A stretch of 64,000 nt of DNA from Cylicocyclus nassatus (lineage: Eukaryota; Nematoda; Chromadorea; Rhabditida; Strongylidae). Under the pieces are notes generated by a model that searched no databases, was not told the DNA's origin, and worked only from the letters and a program-made list of their open reading frames with translations. A program made the position numbers and the translations under genes. Where the stretch lies: NCBI GenBank assembly GCA_958299035.1, contig CATQJL010000223.1, forward strand, positions 76,153,600-76,217,599, in the 5' to 3' direction. How positions within the stretch are numbered: position 1 is the stretch's first letter; each line of letters opens with the position of its first letter. This document shows, in pieces, positions 56,401-64,000 of this stretch.

Positions 56401-59400
56401 ATAAATGAGCGAAGCTATTCAATTTTTCATACAGGAATTTTGTTTGAGAATAGCGAAGCCCAAAAAACTTTGAATCTAGAATATCGACTGTAAACATTTT
56501 TAGAAATTTTGTAACGCAAGGGCTCAATAAACGTTCCCAGAAACTTGATTTTTAGTTGGTTGTAGAAATTTAAAGAATTATCACGATTCTATCCAAAAAA
56601 TACTTTTTTTCATTTCAATTTCAGTTCGAAAAATCCCCCACAATGATCGGCCGCCTCAACGTGGCGTAGGGATGACGCTGGTGTCGAACTGCGATGCACA
56701 GCCGAGTGTATACTCTGGGAGAGCCTCCCAAGCTGTGAAGGAGTCCGACGTTTCGGCTTCTGCCAGATGCCTAGCCAAGAACCTGCGGGGCCAGATCCCC
56801 CGCCGCCTGGCTTTCTCCGGTCACTAAGCGGTCCTCCCCACTTCACACTCAGGTCAGCGATCGCCTTGTGGAAATCAAGAGTTGGCCTAGTAAGTCGCTC
56901 TTGTAGAAAAAACATTTTATTGCTCGTTCAGCAAAAAGAAGAGAAATAAATCCTGCACATCGGATCCCGCCTACGGCGCCGGGTGGTAGCAAGAACGATG
57001 TTAGGGTACTCAGGGCGCCTTTTGGATTGGACAGAAACGACAGCCCGGACGACACGCCACGCCATGCCTCATGCTCTGCATCTACAAAGCCAGGACAGTT
57101 TCCACAAACGCCGGCCTTCACGCTCTTCTCAACGCTGCAGAGCACATAAAGTACCACATCATGCTCCGCAGAAAACGAAATCCAGGAAGAAGGACGTGTG
57201 ACAGATGAATAATGGGACCCTCATCATTCGTGGTGAAAAGGTTCCATCACGAAACGTGGGAGGTGTCGGCTTTGTCGTCCATCCATCTCACGTGATCCTA
57301 TCACCTCGACTAGGCATCCTACAACTACGCCCTCCACGTCAGAAGACCATCAGCATCATCAACTGCTACTCATCAACATCAGCAGCTGAAACTCAGAACT
57401 AGTTGCTTTCTATGAGGACGTGGAGCAGGTCGTCCGCAACGAGAAGTCCTTCTACAAGTTTGTTGAGGGCGACTTCGATGCGAAGATTGGGATGCCACTA
57501 GAAGAGGAATATAGGATCGAAAAGTTTGGATATGAGCTTCGGAATGAAAACGGAAACCGTCTTGTTGGGCTTCTCTCCGCCGCACAACTTTTCCATGGAA
57601 ATTCCATCTGCATGAAGAAAAAACATAGCCGGTGGACTTGGGAATCGCCCAACGGAACGACTCATGCTGAGATCGACCACATTCTCACCAACCGAAGGTG
57701 GAGCTTAATCGATGTCTCTGTAGTTCCATCCTTCTGTAAAAGCTCCGCTCACCGCCTCCTTCGAGCGAAGATACGACTCAGCCGAAGGCTGGAAAAGGTC
57801 TGCCACAGCGCCGCAAGAACGAAAGAAGTCGTTCATGACGGTAACAGATTAGAAGAGCTCATATCAAGTTGCGACTGGCCCATCGAGGAGGACACAACGT
57901 ACGACTACGACCGGCTTCTGAAAGGATTGCGAGCCTGAGGAAAGTGCGCCTCAGTGACTTCTGAGAAGAACTTGAAACGCATTTTAAAGACCACCAAGGA
58001 ATTGCTCGAAAGAAGAAGATTTCTGAGGCAGAGCTTCTTAGCTGGTCAATGATCTTCTGGGAAAAGTTACGAGCGATGGTCAACCCATCCGGAGCGACTT
58101 ATAGCCAACGCCAGTTGCAGGACAGTTTTGCAGGAGCATTCCAGAAAGTAGAGGCAAGTCAAGATACTGAGAGCAGTCGAAGGAAGACGGAGTCTTAAGA
58201 AGTGCCAAGGGACTTTTTTAAATATCACATACCGCTGGCTGCACTATCGAACGAAGACGGGACTCCGACTTCTTCCCGATATAAGATGGAATCTATCGCA
58301 AAGAACTTCTACACTGACCTCTTCCATTCATCAAACCCGCGTCGACGCCTGTTGTTCCCGTTGGAGAAGTACCACCACGATAGATTTGCTGAAGTGCGCA
58401 CGGCGATTCAGACCATGATGACGTCCACGGCTCCAGAACCAGACCAATCGGACTTTCCGTTGAATTACCGCAAGCCGGAGGACACTATCTGCACGAGATT
58501 CTAGCGTCGCATTCAGCATCTTACCTTTAGAAGGAGAAGATTCCGTACCAGTGAAGATCGTCAAAAACCGTCCTTCTCTTCAAGAAGGCGAACAGGAGTT
58601 TTCGGCTACCGTCAAATATGCCTGCTGATTGTGCTGTGCAAGCTTTTCACTAAGATTATCTTTGCTCGCATATCTAGGACATTGAATGGACCCCACCTCA
58701 AGAACAAGTTGGATTCCGCGATAGATTCAGTTGCATGGACCACATCCACACGATTTGAGGGTCATAGAAGTCTCCCGGGAATACCAACTGCCTCTCGTTC
58801 TAACCTTCGTCGACTATAAGAAAGTCTTCGACAGCGTCGAAACGAATACCATTCTGTCGGCACTAGTCGATCAAGGAGTGGATACAGCTTACGTGAGGAC
58901 ACTAGCCCTTCCAGAAACATGCATTGGTGAAGCGCTGCAAGTCCACCACCTCTAATCCATGCCATCGTAAAACGGCTTTAAGAAGGATGTGCGTTACTAT
59001 CGCGTGCACAATGGCCATCTTGTTCCTCCGAAGATATGTTAGATTCGCTTTCTCCCATTTATATTCATATACAGGGTGTCCCAAAAGTATGCATACACTG
59101 TTTATCGTTGATATCTCTTTTCCCAAGAAGTCTTTTGCCTACCTTCAGGTGCCATTTTGTGGAGCTGGCCTGAACTCAGATTTACGGTATGATCTCTTTT
59201 CAATACTATAGGATTACGGTACGAACTTCAAGAAGGGTTTTGAGCCATTAAGGGCTCTATTTTGCTTCGAAAAGCAAACCAAAGAACCTGGAAACTCTTA
59301 CACTAGGCTAATTAGATTCGGCAAAACCAAAAGTGATTATTACCGCAAGGGTTCCTTGATGACTTATGCCAGGTAAACCGCAGTAGCTGTCCTTACAAGG

Positions 59401-62400
59401 CTCCCTACTGATTACACAATTTGGAAAGCTTTACAAACTCCTAAAAAGTTGAGAAATTAGCGCGCGTAAACTTCCTGATACACCACTTTTCAGAATTTTT
59501 GTAAAGTTTTTCTGAAACAGGACTAATCCGTAATGACGGTGTAAGCCAAAAGTTCCCACCGTAACCCTACAGTAATGAAGGGCGACGATAATCCGCTCAA
59601 TGCTGCAAAACTAAGTTGAAGCTAGCTCTACAAGATGGTACCTGAAGGTAGGCAAAAGACTTCTTGGGAAGAAAGATATTAACGATCCAGCAGTGTATAT
59701 GTACTTTTGACACCCTGTTCACTGACTCCATACGTGAGCAAGTTAGGGGTTCCGAGGACTTTTCTAAACGATTTTTGGGACACTTTTGGGACACTCTGTA
59801 TATTTCTATGTATATAAAACTCAAAAATTGTCTATTTAGGGTATGTGCTTCTTAGAAATGCCCACGGCTGAACCGATTGAGCTGAAACTTTGCACACAGA
59901 TGTTTTTACCCTGGAAACGGTTAGGCTACTTTTCACGAAAAATTCGTCGGGTCCTTCCATCGATTTATCGATTTGATTACTGACTCTTAGAAAAATGAAA
60001 GCTTGCATCACATCAAGTCATTTCACCACAGATGTGAACGGGGACCGTAGATCTCATATTCACTAGGTGGTTAGGCAGCATGCGGTGACTCTACGTGAGT
60101 CGCTTAGTGGAGCCCTCTATCCTTAAAAGTTTTCTCGCGCTTTGTATTCTGTGCAGGAGAGGAGGGCAAAGCGAGGTGGCCAGGTGGAGGTTAAGCGCAA
60201 GATAAGGTAAGTCCTGCCATTTCGCTCGGGGGTGTGTACAGGGCCCGGCACGCGTTGGTTTGGAGGTTTTTAGGTCCCCCATGACTTTGCGAAAATTTAC
60301 GAAGTCCCCCTCGACGTGAAAATCAGCACGGAAACCCTAATTTAACAAAGTAGCAACAAAAAAGCGAAAAAGCGCATTTTGAGGCATGTAATATAACAAA
60401 AAAGCAAAAAGAAAACCTTTCGGGTCGATTAAAGACTCTGCCATTGGATATAGTACCATAATGATGCTGGGAATGTCGAAAATTTCCTAGGCCAACCAAA
60501 ACTGTAGCCTCAACTCTGCGTTGCATTTTTCGCCACTTATTTCAAAGGACACCGCAAGTGATTGGAGCGCGATATCTATCAACGCGTAGAATTATACTAC
60601 TTTTGACTCAAAAAAGGGGAGAGGCGACGGTTTGATCCGCTCTCTTCACTATATGATAGATTTTTGATCGTTCTAATCGTCCAAATCAAAAAGGTCCAAA
60701 ACTTATGTGAACTCTCCGATATTTATGCTCCGAACCAACCCAGTTGGTTTGGTAGTTGGTCTAGAAACACAAATTCGAGAACGTATATTAGGACACATAA
60801 GTTTTGGGAACTTTTTACATAACATAGTTTGGAGTAATATTGTAGACACATAGCCCAAATTCGGAGCCATGCGATTGTTTGTGCACTGTGAACAAGCCAT
60901 TTGTTTGTTTGTGTCTTGCATTTGAAATTCGCGCGCTTGCGAAAGAACACGTTCAACTCGTGAAACCTGACATGTCCGTCGTGTTTTTTTTTCGCTTCCT
61001 CCAGGACCTCAAAAAAACGATGTCCCCGTTGCTTCTAACTGCAAAAACGAAGTCCAGTTTGACCCCAAACCATCGGTGCCGGGCCCTGGGTGTGTACCGC
61101 TTGACGGTTTGGCTACCCAGTTCCATGTGAAATCGGGTATGCCAACTATAACGTATAAGGGGGGGGGGTCGCAGCGCATAGGTGAACTGTGGCCCGGGTT
61201 GGACCGGGAAACAACTAGTATATATACATTCACTTTCAGAAATCAAGAAATGCCCTAGTTAGACTTGGACGCACCGACAAGGAGGGAATGAGTACGGATG
61301 CTTGGAATGAAAACTTAGGCAGTAAGCCGTGAAAAAAGTTTGTTCGTTTTATCGGCAGTTACTCATCACGGGCATATCTACTCAGTTATTTGATGAAGTT
61401 TTTGTTTTGATTGTGTGCTTCATTTCATTTTAATAAATATATATTAGGTTGGTAAGAAAGTTCTCAGACATTTGCGACCCAAAATTGTTTATCTCACCTT
61501 TTAAAAACAACGTACCAAATCATTTGAAGTAATCGCCATCGAAATCGATGGTCTTCTGCCAACGCTTGGGTAGGTCGTGGATCGGCTGCGATTCGAAAAA
61601 TGAGTTCAATGCCGCTTTGACCTCTTCGCGTTTCTTGAAGTCTTGTCCGTCCAGTGGCGTTGGAGAGCAGAAAAAGGTGGTAATCTGATGGAGCGAGATC
61701 AGAGGAGTAGGGTGGGTGTGGTGAAACAGTCCATCCATAACTCGCCAGCTCGTTCTTGGTCGCAGTTGCTATGTGCGGTCTCGCACTGTCGTGTTGGAAA
61801 TACACTCGAGCGTGCTGTCTTCGTGTGTTTTGGAGCTGAGAATTTAAACGTCGTAGCTGAGCAATGTAAGCTTCGGCAGTTATCGACCTTCATCCAGCAG
61901 CTCCCACTATTCAACCGCGTAGGCTCCACTAGATGCACAGCATCACCTTCTTTCCGTGTGCGTCGGGCTTCGGGACGGCTTGCGCATCGTCTTCTTTGTC
62001 TACCCACTGGGCACGGCGCCGGACATTAGAGTACAAGACCCACTTCTCATCTGCAGTAATGAGATCGTCCAGCCAATGGTGTGAGAAGTGAAAGTGCGAC
62101 GTCGGCCCTGCGTTTCATGTCATGTTGGGTCAAGGCCTGGGGTACCCATCGACCAAGCTTCTGGACTTTGCCAATTGACTTCAGCCCTTTTTGTACAGTG
62201 ACATGGGTAACACCAAGGTTCATTGCCATTTCACGTGTAGTTTTATAAGGATTTGTTTCCACTTCGTCCCGCAGCAAGTCCAAGTCCAACTTCATCGGGC
62301 GACCCTTGCGGTCGTCATCTTCCATAGAATAGTCGCCTTCCTTGAACCTGGAGAACCAGCGATAGATGGTGCTTCTAGTCACCGCATCTTCCTTATAAAC

Positions 62401-63652
62401 ATCGTACAGGCGAAGATAGGCTTCGTTGGCATTGAGGCCTGATTGGAACAGAAATAGCAAAACATGCCGAATATGGATTTCCGAAGGCTTGAAACGGGAA
62501 GGCATTTCTGCTGACGATCGATATGATAAACTGATTATCTGAGCATATCGGATAGAGCTGCTTTCGACATATCGATTGATACCACATTTGACCTACCAAA
62601 CTCGTTCTTACTTTTTTTTTACTTGTCAAAAAAGTGGAGTCAAAAATGTCCGAGAACTTTCTTACCAACCTAACAGATTGTTTTTTACGGCAACCGCATG
62701 AAAAGTGGTCATTAGCTGAGATTTCAAGAAATCAAGCAAGAAGTTTCCGGGAACTTCAGCTGTAGAAATTCCCATAAACTACAATCTTTTGGCTTTCCAG
62801 AGCATTGGATGAAGAGGTTCCGGCAAACCACAATCTTTTGAAAAGTTCCCGAAAACTTCGAAGCTGAAGTTCCCAGGACAATGGAGTTCCTCAATTGACC
62901 CGCCGGAGCTCTCCTTAATGCTCCGGAATTTCCCGGCGTTTGTCTAAGTGAAACTCGTGGACGCAGCCACCGACTTCAACGAAGAAGATTGTGGATGTCT
63001 GAAGCACGGGACAGGAATTGATGTAAACTTTTGTGGTGAGGCCCGCACACCACGTAAAGACGGGCCAATTTACAAGGGAATGGTCAGAAGTCAAAGTGGC
63101 CAATCCATAAAGGCTGCATACCATTCGATGCAGCATAGAATGCTGATTTCAAATTTGTCTTCCATATCTGCAGAGCGCCTTTGTAGCCGAAGTATGAGCA
63201 GCTTTATTACGAAAAAATCGTATACAAAAATTACGAAATAGGCACATTATTGCTCTACCAGCTCACCTTTAGGTATGGGTCACTCACATGAAGTGGCTTA
63301 GTTGTATCTTTTGGTCCAACACTGAGCCGAGAATGGCTTTGGCCAAGTTTGCACTTTGCACGCACAATTTCTTGGCAAAATAATGGCCTTCAACAGCTTA
63401 TAATTTCGTTAACAAAAGCGCTCTGCAGATAAGGAAGACAGATTTAGAGCCAGCATTTTATGCTGCATCTAATGGTATGCAGTTTGTATGGATTGGCCAC
63501 TTCGACTTCTGACCATTCCCTTGTTAGTATCGAAGTAAGTCTGAAAAAATCTTTGTGTAAATCTAGAAGAATTTTGTAGGGACCTCAACACTTCCGTCTT
63601 GCATTGTCGTAACTCAGAACCTTAGAGAAACCTAAATCAAACAACTCACCAT
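50462..63652 (-). CDS. Galectin C, two-CRD lectin with altered first binding site
   Basis: Galectin of 283 aa. Exons 5'->3': 63652-63650 (ATG only), 52927-52815, 52460-52352, 52236-52163, 51557-51420, 51368-51316, 51252-51131, 51074-50955, 50581-50462; 852 coding bases with no stop. CRD1 differs at two key places: residue 59 is Asn instead of His (NINLRF), and residue 84 is Gly instead of Arg (WGKEEG). N61, R63, N72, W79 and E82 remain. CRD2 keeps H195, N197, R199 (HFNPRF), N208, W215, E218 and R220. Exon 7 is 9 bases longer than in A and B, adding three residues in an acidic loop (GEDGED). The donors of exon 2 (GA|GTAGGA) and exon 8 (CAT|GTGAGC) depart from the AG|GT form of the sisters. Intron 1 is 10.7 kb. 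An intact frame suggests it is still a gene, perhaps with one working sugar site. Confidence 0.9.
51590..51940. repeat. GC-rich intron 4 block, copy C, with 11-bp minisatellite
   Basis: Counterpart of 12780-13110 and 27580-27930. At 51753-51795 the unit GGCACGGCAAT is repeated about four times, an expansion not seen in A or B. Confidence 0.6.
53930..54767. mobile_element. Inverted-repeat DNA element, copy D2
   Basis: The ends CCCGCAGTAAACC and GGTTTACTACGGGCC are inverted. It shares internal blocks with D1 at 3940-5321. It interrupts DNA that is continuous in intron 1 of B ('ccataaattggctagtacagc' near 30620), so it arrived after the gene duplication. Confidence 0.7.
55434..55617. other. Conserved block in galectin intron 1, copy C
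   Basis: Counterpart of 19017-19195 and 32217-32405, sharing 'cccggaaattatcgaacaac' and 'caccggtcaaagaccggagg'. Confidence 0.5.
56625..58960 (+). mobile_element. RTE-type LINE, broken and 3'-truncated
   Basis: Plus-strand frames show, in order: a segment like [20 protein letters not shown] (57080-57150), [20 protein letters not shown] (57220-57290), SPRLGIL, IINCYS, a 172-codon frame at 57420-57938 with [13 protein letters not shown] (endonuclease core), [19 protein letters not shown] and [11 protein letters not shown], and then an RT fragment with [16 protein letters not shown] (58790-58850). The catalytic SDH near the end of the endonuclease reads SAH, and GDFNA reads GDFDA, so the enzyme would be dead. 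RT motifs after block A are missing. It lies antisense in intron 1 of galectin C, and I associate this RTE type with hookworms. Confidence 0.82.
59072..59717. mobile_element. Tc1/mariner-type MITE, family T, copy 3 (646 bp)
   Basis: Starts CAGGGTGTCCCAAAAGTATG after TA (59070-59071). The right end is the inverse (..GTACTTTTGACACCCTG), followed by TT in place of TA. The repeat continues inward as in the copy at 42372-43114. Confidence 0.78.
59718..59800. repeat. Flank shared with the 42-kb family T copy
   Basis: 'actccatacgtgagcaagtt' and its neighbours are the reverse complement of 42311-42371. After it comes GGACACTTTTGGGACACTCTGTA, in which GGGACACTCTGTA looks like a second Tc1-type terminus. 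Confidence 0.7.
59805..61218 (+). mobile_element. Possible Helitron-like element, family HB, copy 3 (1414 bp)
   Basis: Starts TCTATGTATATAAAACTC and ends GGGAAACAACTAG|T, with an inverted repeat CCCGG..CCGGG just before the end. The start follows T, not A, so the 5' boundary is less certain than in the other copies. Inside are no recognised genes; frames near 60700-61250 have no known motif. Confidence 0.45.
61444..62673 (-). mobile_element. mariner transposon (1.23 kb), inactive
   Basis: The ends TTAGGTTGGTAAGAAAGTTC and their inverse are near-perfect, with TA at the left (61442-61443) and CA at the right, probably a mutated TA. Length and ends fit a full-size mariner. It carries a broken transposase on the minus strand and lies in intron 1 of galectin C in the same orientation as the gene. 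Confidence 0.9.
61494..62505 (-). pseudogene. mariner transposase, frameshifted
   Basis: The 152-codon opening frame (62505-62047) holds the paired helix-turn-helix DNA-binding region ([30 protein letters not shown] and [15 protein letters not shown]). In other frames follow [10 protein letters not shown] (first catalytic Asp), [24 protein letters not shown] (second Asp) and [13 protein letters not shown] (third Asp, D34D type). At least two frameshifts lie between these blocks, so no active enzyme is expected. Confidence 0.9.
62674..63071. other. Inserted DNA in intron 1 of C, unidentified
   Basis: It contains a loosely repeated phrase ('gttcccgaaaacttc' / 'gaagttcccagg') and the frame 62948-63241, which runs into the adjacent palindromic MITE. 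Nothing was recognised. Confidence 0.3.
63072..63524. mobile_element. Palindromic MITE, family P, copy 3
   Basis: ACAAGGGAATGGTCAGAAGT at the left is matched by its near-exact inverse ending CATTCCCTTGT at the right. The arms continue through 'aagtggccaatccata', 'tgcataccatt.gatgcagca' and 'tctgcagagcgc'. It has the same ends and size as copies at 5338-5795 and 17659-18112 but a different interior. Confidence 0.8.
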
Positions 63653-63715
63653 CGCGACGTCGATCGAGCTGCGAATGTCGTTTGGAGCCGTTTCTCTTTG
63701 GTGTGCCTGACCACG
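63653..63715 (-). promoter_or_regulatory. Exon 1 leader and proximal promoter of galectin C
   Basis: Minus-strand CGCAGCTCGATCGACGTCGC lies directly upstream of the ATG, as in gene B. The GC box is shortened to AGGCGTGGTC, and DNA that lies about 400 bp further upstream in B follows at once. Confidence 0.5.
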
Positions 63716-64000
63716 CCTCGCGCGATCTTGGGATACTGTATTACACCATAAAAGAGTGACACTAGTTTGTTATATTGAAGTACTTAGTAAATGTGAATTT
63801 GGGATAAAAACAAAACACAGACATTATGTATGGAAAATAGCAAAACAGCTTTTATATTTTGAGGAAAGCACATTTTTAAACTCCCCCCCCCCATTGTTTG
63901 TTAACTTTCCCTCACTTCCTTAGTGCAAAACAAGTTCACTTTACTTTTGTAAATTTTTCAAGCCATTTTCGGCCCGTTCCAGCAATTTTTTGGCCAGTCT
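63716..64000. other. Upstream region of galectin C, to window end
   Basis: It aligns with 34135-34420 and 20772-21190 plus 21585-21690 (gene B and A upstream DNA), from 'atcttgggatactgta' onward. No gene was found. Confidence 0.6.

Overview
The window looks like a parasitic clade V (strongylid, hookworm-like) nematode genome. The evidence is short, well-formed introns mixed with long repeat-filled ones, nematode-type two-domain galectin genes, a BEL/Pao relic, an RTE LINE of the kind I associate with hookworms, and very many small inverted-repeat transposons. The species is an inference; no search was possible.

The only genes I can support fully are three tandem-repeat galectins (two carbohydrate-recognition domains, CRDs), all on the minus strand: A (10001-20350, 280 aa), B (26653-33669, 280 aa) and C (50462-63652, 283 aa). 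I rebuilt each by hand from nine exons. Exon boundaries and phases are identical in all three, splice sites are GT/AG, and there are no stops or frameshifts. The first coding exon holds only the ATG. The copies arose by segmental duplication: exons, short introns, parts of intron 1 and upstream DNA are shared. A and B also share a 3' flank carrying an RTE fragment and a tRNA-derived SINE-like sequence. A and B keep the sugar-contact residues in both CRDs. C has lost the conserved His and Arg in CRD1 only, lacks about 360-400 bp of upstream DNA, and has an intron 1 swollen to 10.7 kb.

Layout. 1-1.75 kb: nothing recognised. 1.75-8.3 kb: broken BEL/Pao retrotransposon (minus) interrupted by other elements. 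8.3-10 kb: RTE remnant, SINE-like unit, 3' flank of gene A. 10-20.4 kb: gene A, with a palindromic mariner-type MITE, a CR1-like LINE fragment, a Helitron-like element and others in its introns. 20.5-23.3 kb: large palindrome made of an inverted copy of the upstream region, with a solo LTR in one arm. 23.3-26.65 kb: 3' flank of B with a 2-kb inverted-repeat insertion. 26.65-33.7 kb: gene B. 33.7-50.4 kb: intergenic DNA full of non-autonomous transposons (piggyBac-like, mariner-like, Tc1-like, hAT-like, two Helitron-like families), some nested. 50.46-63.65 kb: gene C, whose intron 1 holds an RTE LINE, Tc1-like elements, a Helitron-like element and a mariner relic. 63.65-64 kb: upstream DNA of C.

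The galectins probably act as cytosolic or unconventionally secreted beta-galactoside-binding lectins (no signal peptide). The transposons explain most of the size differences among the three loci, and in several cases a sister copy serves as an empty-site control.
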